Shown: in pieces, positions 15,881-24,762 of the stretch | Numbering within the stretch: position 1 is the stretch's first letter | How the letters are laid out: each line of letters starts with the position of its first letter | Source: Oleiagrimonas sp963817755 | GTDB taxonomy: Bacteria; Pseudomonadota; Gammaproteobacteria; Xanthomonadales; Rhodanobacteraceae | Reading direction: 5' to 3' | Length of the DNA: 64,000 nucleotides | Assembly: GCA_963817755.1 (NCBI GenBank) | Contig: CAWFPB010000003.1 | Span: 372,001-436,000 of the forward strand | The notes under the pieces: generated by a model | What the model was told of the DNA's origin: nothing | The model's database searches: none | The model's input: the letters and a program-made list of their open reading frames with translations, nothing else | Program-made: the position numbers and the translations under genes

Positions 15881-16923
15881 TCAAGGTTTGGGCCGCGGCG
15901 TGGAGGACACGCTGGGCGGCAGGATGGGGTAGATCACCCGTGGCTGCTGGCCGGTGAGCGTGTGCAGGAAGGCGACGATCTCGCTGATGTCCTTGTCGCT
16001 GAGCTTGATGCCGAGCTGGCTGCTGCCCATTACGCCGACGGCCTGGCGCAGGCTCCAGGACTTGCCGGAATGGAAATAGGGCGGCGTCAGGGCGATATTT
16101 CGCAGCGTGGGGACCTTGAAGACGTAGGCATCGCTGACGGTCTTGGTCACCGCGAACCGGCCCTTGTCGTCCGGCGGCAGGAGGTCGGCACCCGGCTTTT
16201 CGACGACGCCGAAGGGCGCGTACATGCCGCCGCCGAGGTTGATGCCGTTGTGGCAGGCCGCGCAACCCTTGTTGATGAACAGGGCCAGACCCCGCTTCTG
16301 TTCCGAATCCAGGGCGCTCTCATCGCCCTTGAGGTAGCGGTCGAAGGGCGCATTCGGGGTGATCAGGGTCGCTTCGAACAGCGCAATCGCGTCGCGCACG
16401 TTCTCGAACGTGATGGGCTGCTTCTGGCCGGGAAAGGCCTGGTCGAATGCGCGGACATAGCCCGGTATGCCCTTCAGTTGCTCGACCACGTGTGCCTGGG
16501 TCGTTGCCATCTCGATCGGATTGACCAGCGGTCCGCCGGCTTGCTCCTTGAGGTCCTTGGCGCGGCCATCCCAGAATTGCGCGGTGTTGAAGACCGCATT
16601 GAGAACAGTGGGCGCATTGCGGGGGCCGCGCTGCCAACGATGGCCGAGGGACGTTTCCTGCACGTCGACGCCGCCCAATCCGATGCGATGGCAGCTGTTG
16701 CAGCTGATGGCGTGGCTTTCGGACAGGCGCGGATCGAAATACAGCTGCTTGCCCAGCTCGACCCGCGCCGGCGTGCTCCGGATGCCCTTGATGTCGGGTG
16801 GTTCGTGGGTAGCGGCTTGAACAGGTTGCGCGACGATTGCATGAGGCTGTCCTGGGCGCGCGACCGGGTCGGGATGACGGCCGCCAGGAGGCAGAAAGCG
16901 AGCAGGTACGTGCACGATTTCAT
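15881..16923 (-). pseudogene. di-heme cytochrome c peroxidase, frameshifted near its N-terminus
   Basis: This is a bacterial di-heme cytochrome c peroxidase (CcpA/MauG family), a periplasmic enzyme that reduces H2O2. Two heme-binding motifs are visible, CNSCH and CAACH, with the typical NAPTVLNAVFN and FWDGRAKDLKEQ segments. The signal peptide (MKSCTYLLAFCLLAAVIP, start 16923) is in a different frame from the mature protein. The frame changes near 16810-16816, between NLFKPLP and THEPPDIKG, as if one base were missing. The rest of the frame is clean, so this is either a recent mutation or a sequence error. If real, the enzyme would not be exported. Confidence 0.8.
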
Positions 16924-17067
16924 CTGCGTTCTCCCGCTGCGAGTGCATGGATGGAGTCCACCCACCAGTCTGTGCCGTTCTCGACATGCTGGGTATCGGC
17001 CAATCTCCGTAAGTCATTCGGGGGACGTGGCGATAGAGTCCGCGTGGCACGCCCGATTCGGGCCGGG

Positions 17068-17262
17068 GAGATCGGTGCCACGTAGCCTTCGGTCCGACTT
17101 TCACTGCGTTTCTTCATGGCGCGAGGATCGCGCCAGTCACCCTTCTGGTTGTCAGCCAATCACTCGTCGGTCAACGCGGTTTCCGTCCAGGTGTGCGCTT
17201 GCGGAAACAGTGGTCAGAGTGCACTTTCTCTCTAGTCAGTCCTGAAAAGTCTACTCTGACCC
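17068..17262. repeat. Rep-F right half and Rep-D hairpin
   Basis: Rep-F right half (17068-17133, GGGGAGATCGGTGCCACGTA through GGATCGCGCCAG) lies upstream of the peroxidase gene. Rep-D follows at 17212-17262: GGTCAGAGTGCACTTT, about 17 bases, then AAAAGTCTACTCTGACCC. No gene is seen between 16924 and 17434. Confidence 0.8.
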
Positions 17263-17434
17263 GTGTTTTCGAGAGGCTGCGAAGGTTGCCACCGGACGTG
17301 TTGGAGCAGGTGCAGGTGCCGGGATGAATTCTTGGGCAACCTCAGGTCCTGACCCGGTTCGTTCCGGTTCGTTCGTACCCCCTGGAGCACGTCCGCCCTG
17401 GATGGAGTGCGGCCTCGATGCTGCGACGGGATGG

Positions 17435-18094
17435 CTAGACGGGTTGCACTCTTGCTTTATCGCGCAACATCGCAATTCCCGCCCAAGCGAACCATGCAAT
17501 CATGCCAGGCCCGAAAAGTATCACTGCATCGGACGACACCGGGATGATGGAAGCCATGCCGATGATGCCGACCAGCAGGCCGAGGTAATTGAGTGTCTTG
17601 GGAAGCCAGCCCGACTTCAGGGCAACCCAGCTGACTAGCAGTACCCACAAGCCCCCGATGAGTTCATTACCGCTGACCAGGCCGGTTTCCACGTTCATGA
17701 GCGCGAGCCAGACGGTATCGGCCTGATCTGGATTGCGGGCGTGAATCTTTGCGATTTCGCCGAAGTCATGAAGCATGAGGTTTCCGCTTGCGATGATCAG
17801 GCCCGCCCAGACAAGACCCAGAACGGTAGCGGTCTGAATCAAGAGAGGGCGGTTGGTTTTCAAGCGGTCATGGAACGCCAGCGCGGTCACGATCAAGCAT
17901 ATGGCGGAAGCCCAATAGGCGATCAGGATCCAGCCGTACATGAGGCCCTGATAATCGGAAACCATGCCCAGGTACTTGGCGGGATCTGCGTCAAGAACGG
18001 GTGACAGCACGGAAAGATATAAACCTATGGAGATGACATAGGATGCAGAGTGAAGCAGTGCCGCGATGCCGCCGGCTTTCCGGAAGTCATTCAT
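17435..18094 (-). CDS. DUF4386-like integral membrane protein
   Basis: A 219-residue protein with six predicted helices spread over the whole length. The start MNDFRKAGGIAALLHSASYV and the LVSGNELIGGLWVLLVSW segment resemble DUF4386-type proteins of unknown function. The frame is intact and GC-rich like the core genes. It is a single gene with no obvious operon partner; the upstream region (18095-18408) holds no gene I can support. Confidence 0.65.
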   Translation of the reverse strand: MNDFRKAGGIAALLHSASYVISIGLYLSVLSPVLDADPAKYLGMVSDYQGLMYGWILIAYWASAICLIVTALAFHDRLKTNRPLLIQTATVLGLVWAGLIIASGNLMLHDFGEIAKIHARNPDQADTVWLALMNVETGLVSGNELIGGLWVLLVSWVALKSGWLPKTLNYLGLLVGIIGMASIIPVSSDAVILFGPGMIAWFAWAGIAMLRDKARVQPV

Positions 18095-18408
18095 TTCATG
18101 CCCTTGTCGCTGTTGTGCGGTGTAGGTATCAAAACCGGCGCTTGAATTGAATGACGCGCAGTTTCCGGATCACGCCATGGACCGTAGCATTGTCCCTGAC
18201 ATCGGAACACGTGCAGATAGTTACAGGCACAAAATAAGAAAAATGATGTCGGAGCGAGCACAACAACGGCGTCGGTACACATGCATCTGTTGGCCGCCTT
18301 CATTCCCTTCGGGGCCCACGGATGGACCCGCCCAGGAAGGAGTCATTACAAAGCAGCGCATCGATCGGTATTCGTCGATCTACCTACGGACGCCGGGCGC
18401 GTATCCCA

Positions 18409-18570
18409 CTTCGCCACCGGCAAGTCGCGGATCGACCAGTCCTGGAAGGACCCGTCATAAAGTATCGCGTCGATGCCGGCCTGGCGCGCGGCGAACACCA
18501 CCGCGGTGGCCTGCTGGCCGATGTGGCAGTAGCCCATGACATGGTCGCCGGGCTTGACCCCGGCAGCGGG
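18409..18570 (-). pseudogene. C-terminal fragment of a rhodanese-type sulfurtransferase
   Basis: This encodes AGVKPGDHVMGYCHIGQQAT through SFQDWSIRDLPVAK, the catalytic-loop region (CHIGQQ) and C-terminus of a sulfurtransferase. It aligns over its whole length with the intact gene at 25528-26457. On its right it breaks at the hairpin of an inverted Rep-F copy, at a shared CCGGCA. A further short match (about 18341-18363) repeats a piece of the same gene. It is not functional. Confidence 0.8.
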
Positions 18571-18626
18571 GAGACGGGCGTTTTTGGTTCTATTGACGGG
18601 GGCGGCGAAATGGTGACCCGTTTGTG
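18560..18626. repeat. inverted Rep-F left half
   Basis: It runs from CCCCGGCAGCGGGGAGACGG through GGTTCTATTGACGGGGGCGG to GAAATGGTGACCC, the reverse complement of the left half of Rep-F. Confidence 0.8.
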
Positions 18627-18772
18627 ACCTTTGCGCTGGGCGCGCGGGGGGCTCAAATGGTCCCTGACGCCATGTGTTCGGCGACATGCGGTTTCGCCAC
18701 TGCAGTTGACTGCGGTCAAGGGCGCACGGCGCGGAAATGCCATCCTGCGCATATCTTCCAGAGGGCATGCGC

Positions 18773-18955
18773 ATGAAATCCAATGTAGGTGTTGTCGACA
18801 AGTGGCTTCGTATCGTCGTCGGTGCGCTGCTCATCGTGTGGGCGGTGACCGGCGGGCCCGTGTGGGCGTGGATCGGCGTCGTGCCGCTGGCCACGGGGCT
18901 GTTCAACTTCTGCCCCCTGTACCGGCTGATCGGCTTCAGTACCTGCAAACGCTGA
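18773..18955 (+). CDS. DUF2892 (YgaP-type) small membrane protein
   Basis: A 60-residue protein with two hydrophobic segments and the DUF2892 pattern NVGVVDKWLRIVVGALLIVW, then LYRLIGFSTCKR at the end. Start taken at ATG 18773; ATG 18767 is possible. In many bacteria this domain is fused or adjacent to a rhodanese domain (YgaP). Here a rhodanese fragment lies just upstream on the other strand. An inverted repeat TTGAC-TGCG-GTCAA (18706-18719) upstream could be an operator. Confidence 0.75.
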   Translation: MKSNVGVVDKWLRIVVGALLIVWAVTGGPVWAWIGVVPLATGLFNFCPLYRLIGFSTCKR

Positions 18956-19111
18956 ACGGCGGTTTCGGCAAGCCCTTCGCCTGGGTGACCGTCGGTGGAC
19001 GGCTCGCGTGGGTGGAGTATGCCGGGGAGGCGCGCGCTTGTTGCGTCCTTGACGGGGCGCGGCGAGTTGGCGTTTCCTACCTGGTGTTCGCCTTTGAGCG
19101 GGAGGGAGTCG

Positions 19112-20539
19112 ATGAAGCGCCGATGGCTATGGCTGCTGGTATGTGTTCCATGCACGGTCTTGCAGGCAGGCGCACCGCAAGGATCGATCAAGGCGTTCAT
19201 CGATCACCAGATGCCTGCGTCCGGGATGCCCGGTGTCGCGTACGCCGTGGTGGCCGATGGCCGGATCACGTCGATGGGCGCGCGTGGCGTGGCGCGGCTT
19301 GGAGGCGACCGCAGGATCACGCCGGACACGCCTTTTCTGCTGGGTTCGATCTCCAAGAGCTTCACCGCGCTTGCCGTGATGCAGCTGGTCGAGGCGGGCA
19401 AGGTGGACCTGGATGCCCGCCTGTCGGTCTATCTGCACGGCTTCGCCGGCCGGCCCGCCGGCGCCATCACCATCCGCCAGTTGCTCAGCCACACCAGCGG
19501 CTTTTCCACACGGCAGGGCAACACCGCGCCGGCCCGGCGCACCCATGGCATGGACGCGCTCGCCGAACGCGTCGAACAGTTGCACGCCGTGACGCCGGCC
19601 TATCGGCCCGGTGAACGCTGGGCCTATTCCAACATCAACTACCAGATCCTCGGGCGCTTGGTCGAAGTCCTGAGCGGACAGTCCTATCAGGCCTACGTGA
19701 CCACCCATATCCTGCAGCCGCTCGGCATGAACCACAGCTTCGTCGCCGACGGCAGGGTCCATCCCGCCATGGCGACCGGGCATCGTCCGTGGTTCGGCAC
19801 CGAGCAACCGTTGCCATCGAACCGCACCGACCGCGCCACGGCCCCGCAAGGCGGCATCGTCGCCAGTGCCAGCGACATGGCGCGCTATCTGCGCATGATG
19901 ATGGATGGCAAGGACGACGTGCTGCGCGCCGCCGACAAGGCGCTGATGATGCGTCCGGCGAGCAAGGCGTCTCCGTTCTACGGTCTGGGCTGGTATGTGG
20001 ATACCGCAAACGGAACGGTTTGGCACAGCGGCGCGAGCCCCGGGTTCGAGACACTCGCCACGATGATGCCCGCCGGGAACAAGGCGGTGGTCGTGCTGGT
20101 CAACGCGGGAAGCGGGCTTGGATTTTTGCAGACGGCGCCGCTGCGCGACGGCATCACCGCCAGGGCGCTGGGCCTGAAAGTCGATGGCGAGCGTTCCCAG
20201 TGGCCGCAGAAGGCGCTGTTCATCGGCTTCGTGCTGCTCCCGATCCTGTACGTGCTCAGCATGGTTTGGGCGTGGATTTTCCGTGGCAGGCTTCGCGCCA
20301 AGTCCCGGGCAGGGCGGTTCGGCCTGTTCAGCCTGTGGTTCCCGTTGCTGACTACGCTTGCCGCCGCGTGGGTCTGTGTTGGTCTGGTGCCGTCACTGAA
20401 CGGGGCGCCGCTGGGCACGCTCATCGCGTTTCAGCCCGATTTCGGCTGGACGCTGATTGCCAATGCGGTGACCGGACCGCTGTGGGCCGTGTTCAGGCTG
20501 GGGCTGGCCTATGCCGGCCGGGCCGGCGCACCGAGGTGA
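19112..20539 (+). CDS. serine hydrolase, class C beta-lactamase family, with C-terminal membrane helices
   Basis: A 475-residue penicillin-binding-protein-like hydrolase. Visible motifs are SISKS (S-x-x-K nucleophile), YSNINY (Y-x-N) and HSGASPG (the KTG-equivalent). A signal peptide (WLWLLVCVPCTVLQAG) starts at ATG 19112 after GGAGGG. The final ~110 residues hold three predicted helices, so the enzyme is anchored with its catalytic domain in the periplasm. Members act as esterases or peptidases on D-amino-acid or other substrates; a true antibiotic-resistance role is not implied. Confidence 0.82.
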   Translation: MKRRWLWLLVCVPCTVLQAGAPQGSIKAFIDHQMPASGMPGVAYAVVADGRITSMGARGVARLGGDRRITPDTPFLLGSISKSFTALAVMQLVEAGKVDLDARLSVYLHGFAGRPAGAITIRQLLSHTSGFSTRQGNTAPARRTHGMDALAERVEQLHAVTPAYRPGERWAYSNINYQILGRLVEVLSGQSYQAYVTTHILQPLGMNHSFVADGRVHPAMATGHRPWFGTEQPLPSNRTDRATAPQGGIVASASDMARYLRMMMDGKDDVLRAADKALMMRPASKASPFYGLGWYVDTANGTVWHSGASPGFETLATMMPAGNKAVVVLVNAGSGLGFLQTAPLRDGITARALGLKVDGERSQWPQKALFIGFVLLPILYVLSMVWAWIFRGRLRAKSRAGRFGLFSLWFPLLTTLAAAWVCVGLVPSLNGAPLGTLIAFQPDFGWTLIANAVTGPLWAVFRLGLAYAGRAGAPR

Positions 20540-20681
20540 CGTCGGGCAAACCGGGGGCATGGCTGCGCCACAGCCGAGGTGGAAGCTCAAGCTGACCGCG
20601 TCGTGCGAGGTCGTGGCCTGTTGCAGCGTGCGGAAAGCGCCCCGATCCGGTTGGCCGGTATCTGCAATGGGCGGCGACGAT

Positions 20682-21989
20682 CTATGGCCCGCACGCGGTG
20701 AAGGTGCGTTCGGTGAAGTCGCGAGCATGCAGCCAGTGCGCCATGTCCGGCCAATAATGACGGGTGTAGTGCACCGCGCCGGCGGCGTCCTTGACCAGGA
20801 ACGAATGCGGTGCGTGCGGAATCGTCACCAGCGTGATGTCGGCATGCGTCTGGCGTTTTGCATGCTCTATGGCGCGACGGCTCCTGGCGTACGGCACGTT
20901 CTGGTCGTTCTCGGCCAGGAACCACAGCACCGGGATGTCCAGTGTGCCTGCCGTGCGTGCGGGGTCCAGCCTGGCGTTGATCTGCCGTCGCCGCCAGGCA
21001 TCGGCATCGACGTGGCGCCAATGTTCACCGAATGTGGGTTTGAACCAGGGTTTGCCGGCGGCGGCATCGATCAGGCGCTGGGCCTGCGCGCGCGTGCCGC
21101 CGCGACGGGCCATGGCGTTCAGTCGCAGCCACAGCGCGGCGGCCGGGGCGATATCGACTTCGGGGATGCCCGCGGCGCGCCAGTCGCTGATGTTTTCATG
21201 CTGCGTCACCGGCCCGGTCCACAGGGCGGGACCGGCGCGCAGGATCAGGAAGTGCACGTGCCTGTCGCGCGCGGCGGCCAGCGGTGCGTACCAGCCGGAC
21301 TGGCTGGTGGCATGGACCCCCACGCGTGCCGGGTCGACGTGCGGCTGGCGGGCCAGCCAATCGACCGCGGCATCGAGATCGCCGGCCAGGTCCACGTAGC
21401 TGGCCGTGTGCCAGTTGCCTTGCGATTCGCCGACGCCACGCTTGTCGTAGGAGAGCACGGCGAAACCGAGGTTGGTGAAGTAGGTGATCCAGGTGCCAGC
21501 GAAACGGTCCACCGGGCCGGAGCCGTGCGCCAGCACCACGGCCGGCAACCGGCCGGTGGCACCGTGCGGGGTGTACAGGGTGCCGGCCAGCTGCAACGTG
21601 CCGCTGGCAAAGTGCATGGCCCGTGCGTCGGGCCGATGCACGCGATGCGCGATGCGGGCATGACCATCCGGGCCGGTCAGCGTGAGCCGGTCACCGGCCG
21701 GATCCAGTCGGGCGGCCTGGCCAGGCGGAACGAGCGAGACCAGCTTGCCGTCACGCCATTGCAGGAGCAGGCCCTGGCGGTTGGTCCACACATCCATGTA
21801 CAGCAAACGGATGCCGTCCTCGTCCATGCGCCCGCCGGTCACGCAGGTACCGTCGGCAAAACGGTAGGTACCCTGGGCGTGGGCGAGCAGGGCGGGTTTG
21901 AACTGCCCCGCGAATGCCGCTCCGGGCAGTATCAGAAGCCACAGGAAGGAATGCAGTGCGAAGCGCATCGACAACCTCAGGATCTTCAT
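20682..21989 (-). CDS. secreted alpha/beta hydrolase (COG1073 type)
   Basis: A 435-residue protein with signal peptide (FLWLLILPGAAFA). A ~100-residue N-terminal beta domain precedes an alpha/beta hydrolase of the COG1073/BAAT type: VVLAHGSGPVDRF (oxyanion region), TSQSGW (serine nucleophile), AENDQNVPY (acid) and PHAPHSF (histidine). ATG 21989 is chosen because GAAAGG precedes it and the signal peptide follows. It probably hydrolyses esters in the periplasm. It is convergent with the serine hydrolase gene to its left. Confidence 0.8.
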   Translation of the reverse strand: MKILRLSMRFALHSFLWLLILPGAAFAGQFKPALLAHAQGTYRFADGTCVTGGRMDEDGIRLLYMDVWTNRQGLLLQWRDGKLVSLVPPGQAARLDPAGDRLTLTGPDGHARIAHRVHRPDARAMHFASGTLQLAGTLYTPHGATGRLPAVVLAHGSGPVDRFAGTWITYFTNLGFAVLSYDKRGVGESQGNWHTASYVDLAGDLDAAVDWLARQPHVDPARVGVHATSQSGWYAPLAAARDRHVHFLILRAGPALWTGPVTQHENISDWRAAGIPEVDIAPAAALWLRLNAMARRGGTRAQAQRLIDAAAGKPWFKPTFGEHWRHVDADAWRRRQINARLDPARTAGTLDIPVLWFLAENDQNVPYARSRRAIEHAKRQTHADITLVTIPHAPHSFLVKDAAGAVHYTRHYWPDMAHWLHARDFTERTFTACGP

Positions 21990-22251
21990 GCCTTTCGTCA
22001 GGATAGGCGGCGTCATCGCCGCGGACAAATCCGGCCTGCGCGAATGAAACATGGCGCCGGGGGCAGGTTCACTGGTCGGCGAAATGGCGTCCCATTTAAG
22101 CTGTGTTCCTGGAAGCGACATGGCAATGCCATGAAACCATGACCCTGTCCGTCGCCCGGACTCACCGACGCGCGTCCGCGGCACCTTTCCCAGTGTGCGC
22201 ATTCGCAGCGCAACACGGATGCGAAGACATGACCTTTTCGATCCATCCGGC

Positions 22252-22498
22252 TTAGTGCGAGATCCGAACGTCATAGCTCACTTCGCCATAGAACCCGGTC
22301 TTCAGGCCATGGTCCGCACCCGGCTTGATCCATGAAGTCAGGCCTGCGAGTTCCTGTTCGCCCTTCACATCCAGGATGAGGGGGCCGCCGCTGTCTCCGG
22401 AACCGGAGATGCCCTCCAGCGGCAGCGCCGCGGGCGGTGCATCGAACGTGTACCGCAGCCCGTGGCCGTTTGCTCCCGTCACCACGTTGTAGGCGCGT
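22252..22498 (-). pseudogene. C-terminal fragment of a trypsin-like serine protease
   Basis: About 80 residues including the catalytic-serine motif GSGDSGGPL and LAGLTSWIKPG, the C-terminal end of a chymotrypsin-fold protease. The histidine and aspartate of the triad are missing. The fragment begins exactly at a Rep-C repeat (22499-22536). No full-length relative is present in the window. Confidence 0.75.
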
Positions 22499-22630
22499 AA
22501 AAACAGTGCCAGGTACACATTCATCCGTTTGAATGGGTGTTCGATCAGGGTTTCGTTGGCTTGCGTGTTCTGTGGTGTGGGTGCGCGCGGGCGAAGGAAA
22601 AAGGTGGGGCGGGGTAATCAAGTCTCCTGC
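22499..22630. repeat. Rep-C copy and degenerate Rep-A end
   Basis: Rep-C (22499-22536, GTGCCAGGTACACATTCATC then CGTTTGAATGGG) is followed by a Rep-A-like end at 22594-22630 (GGTGGGGCGGGGTAATCAAG, then TCTCCTGCTCTTGCC). The rest, to 22736, holds no gene I can see. Confidence 0.7.
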
Positions 22631-22736
22631 TCTTGCCTCATGATCTGTCGAGATGGGGCGGAGGCAGTTACTTCCCCCTGATGGGGTGGTGCTGGGGCCT
22701 GTCATCTGTCCCTAGGCGGGTTGTGCAACAACGCAA

Positions 22737-23669
22737 TTAACGGCCTTCGTCCCCGTGAAGCCTGTCCCCATCAAGCCAGTCTTGCTGTTGCATGCGTGCC
22801 ATCTGGGCATCCTTCTCCTGCCATAGCGTCTGCATCCAGGTCTTGATCCGTCCGCGAAAGGCCGGGTCCTGGTCGTAGCTGCCGACCCATGCCGGATCCA
22901 GCGGGCGCTCGCGGACGTGGACGCGCACTTCGTGCACGCGCCCGGCCACCAGGTCCATCATCGAGCACGGGCCCTCGGGGTAGACGATCGTGACATCGAG
23001 CACCGCATGCAGTGCCTCGCCCATGGCATCGAGCACGAAGGCCACGCCGCCGGCCTTGGGCCGCAGCAGGTAGCGATAGGGCGATTTCTGGGTATCGTGC
23101 TTGGCCTGCGTGAAGCGGGTGCCTTCGGCGAAGTTCATCACCGACACCGGCATGTGCCTGAATTTCTCGCAGGCCTTCCGGGTCGTCTCGCGGTCCTTGC
23201 CCTGCAGCTCGGGACGACGCAGCAGGGTCTGCGCCGAATAGCGCTTCATGAACGGGAAATCCAGCGCCCACCACGCCATGCCCAGCAAGGGGACCCAGAT
23301 CAGTTGCTGTTTCAGGAAGAAGCGCAGGAACGGGATGCGCCGATTGAACACTTTCTGCAGGACGGCAATGTCCACCCAGCTCTGGTGGTTGCATAGCACG
23401 AGGTAGTTGCCCTCGCGACGCAAGCCCTGCAGCCCCTCGACCTGCCAGTGGATGCGCGTGAACACCCGGGACAGGGCGTTGTTGACGCCGATCCAGCTTT
23501 CCGCGATCGCCACCATCACCCGCGAGAGTGGCTTGCGCACGGCCGGCACCGGCACGACGACCTTGATCAACGCAACGGCCATCAGCGGCACGATGTGCAG
23601 CACGCTGTTGAGCACGAGCAACAGCAGCGCCAGCGGGATACGCAGGAAGCGGGGAAGAGAGGTAAGCAT
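22737..23669 (-). CDS. 1-acylglycerol-3-phosphate acyltransferase-like (YihG type)
   Basis: A 310-residue PlsC-family acyltransferase. The HX4D motif is NHQSWVD and the second motif is FAEGTRF. An N-terminal hydrophobic region (IPLALLLLVLNSVLHIVPLMAVALI) anchors it in the inner membrane. It resembles YihG-type enzymes that acylate lysophosphatidic acid in phospholipid synthesis. The start is ATG 23669. A diverged C-terminal fragment of a relative lies at 11215-11546. An intact terminator-like hairpin lies upstream at 23783-23810. Confidence 0.82.
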   Translation of the reverse strand: MLTSLPRFLRIPLALLLLVLNSVLHIVPLMAVALIKVVVPVPAVRKPLSRVMVAIAESWIGVNNALSRVFTRIHWQVEGLQGLRREGNYLVLCNHQSWVDIAVLQKVFNRRIPFLRFFLKQQLIWVPLLGMAWWALDFPFMKRYSAQTLLRRPELQGKDRETTRKACEKFRHMPVSVMNFAEGTRFTQAKHDTQKSPYRYLLRPKAGGVAFVLDAMGEALHAVLDVTIVYPEGPCSMMDLVAGRVHEVRVHVRERPLDPAWVGSYDQDPAFRGRIKTWMQTLWQEKDAQMARMQQQDWLDGDRLHGDEGR

Positions 23670-23782
23670 GTCCGGGCGTTGTTGGGAGCAGTGACAAATG
23701 ATGCCCAAAACCGCGCAAAAAAGGGACGGGGGGCAGCAAGGCGTCTTTCGGACAGGGCGGCTGTATCTGGATGACCACATGC

Positions 23783-23810
23783 AAAAAGCCCGGCGTGAAG
23801 CCGGGCTTTT
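23783..23810. terminator. bidirectional terminator hairpin
   Basis: AAAAAGCCCGGC-GTGAA-GCCGGGCTTTT forms a perfect GC stem with A and T tracts on either side. It separates two minus-strand genes. Confidence 0.8.
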
Positions 23811-23881
23811 CTTGTTCAGGCGAAGCCAGCCTTGGGTGGGCAAAAGGTGTCGAGGGCGATTCCCTGCGGCCCTTTCAGGCG

Positions 23882-24031
23882 CTAGCCGTGCCGCTTGCCG
23901 GTGGCGGCCAGGCCGGCGATCACCGTGCTTTGTGACTCCGCCTTCTTGGCGTGCTTGGCTGCGCGCTTTTCCTTGAGCGTCAGTGCCGGTTTCTTCATCG
24001 TATTCTTCTTTGCATTCAAGCCCTTGCTCAT
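23882..24031 (-). CDS. small basic conserved protein, 49 residues
   Basis: The frame begins MSKGLNAKKNTMKKPALT and ends ATGKRHG. It is very rich in Lys and Ala (LKEKRAAKHAKKAE) and has a ribosome-binding site GGGGAACG upstream. Proteins of this size and pattern are common in Xanthomonadales, but I know no function; nucleic-acid binding is possible from the charge. It lies downstream of a gene-poor repeat region and upstream of the terminator at 23783. Confidence 0.7.
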   Translation of the reverse strand: MSKGLNAKKNTMKKPALTLKEKRAAKHAKKAESQSTVIAGLAATGKRHG

Positions 24032-24334
24032 TTCGTTCCCCTTGGAGGATGTTCACACGCAAGCGGTCTGGATTCGGGTTGATTGCGCGCGCGGCCACCG
24101 GAAACACGTCGCAGGATCAGTCTACGCCGTTGCCTGGGCAACAGGGGAAAAAACCATAAACGTACGGGATCATGACGCCTGCTGATCTTGCCCCACGAGG
24201 AAGAAAAACGGTTCCAGGAACACATACGCCTGTTTGAATGGGGGCGCGTCCAGGATTCGGGTCGCTTGCACAATCTGTGGGTTGGGCGTGCTCGGAAGCC
24301 TCAGGGTCACAGTCCCTTACACAACTCTGGTCGG
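24032..24334. other. gene-free stretch with Rep-C
   Basis: No gene is seen. A Rep-C copy (24202-24241, GGTTCCAGGAACACATACGC then TGTTTGAATGGG) and a partial Rep-B core (AGTCCCTTACACAACTCT, 24311-24328) lie here. Confidence 0.6.
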
Positions 24335-24555
24335 CTAACTGGGTCAGAGTCCCTTACACAACTCTTAAGCGTCTACGAAACCCTAGTCGATTCAGTGGGC
24401 TGAAATTCGGGTCCATGTGCAGCAGCAACGTGCACCGGGCGGGACGGGTTTCCAGGCACAAATCGAAGCGATGCTTGGCCGCAATGAGCGCGTGCGGCCA
24501 GCGCACCGGCCTGTGTCCCGCGATGAGCGGACCCTGAAGGGGCTCTGACCCGGTT
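24335..24555 (+). mobile_element. internally deleted group-B RAYT element (MITE-like)
   Basis: It has a left Rep-B end (CTAACTGGGTCAGAGTCCCT, from 24335) and a right end (GGGGCTCTGACCCGGTT, to 24555). Only the last ~45 codons of a group-B RAYT (QQQRAPGGTGFQAQIEAMLG through RTLKGL) remain inside. At 221 bp, with both ends but no complete gene, it fits a non-autonomous derivative of the 874-bp element at 11755. Confidence 0.75.
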
Positions 24556-24595
24556 CGTTCTCCCTGACACCCTGAGCTGCTGCAGGAAGCGTCCG

Positions 24596-24716
24596 CTGTC
24601 CGCGGCGAGTGTCCGTGGCACGTGTCCGCGGACGGGAGTCCATGACTCGAAGCAGGACGAAAACGGCTTGTGAATGAAGCTTTTCGCAGCATGCAGGCGA
24701 TGGCACGGCTTTTGCG
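24596..24716 (+). promoter_or_regulatory. sigma-54 promoter with three upstream TGTC sites
   Basis: TGGCACGGCTTTTGCG at 24701-24716 fits the sigma-54 -24/-12 consensus (TGGCAC-N5-TTGC). About 75-105 bases upstream are three S-TGTC motifs, CTGTC (24596-24600), GTGTC (24609-24613) and GTGTC (24622-24626), each 13 bases apart; the last is in the palindrome GTCCGCGGAC. Tandem (C/G)TGTC motifs are the known PilR sites of the Pseudomonas aeruginosa pilA promoter. No pilin gene follows here. Confidence 0.6.
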
Positions 24717-24762
24717 TTATCCATCATCGATGACTGTGATCCTCACTCAACGAAGAGCCGCC

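Noticed and set aside
20511..22142. 543-codon plus-strand frame
   Set aside because: Antisense of the alpha/beta hydrolase at 20682-21989. Composition is Gly/Ala/Arg/His-rich without domains.
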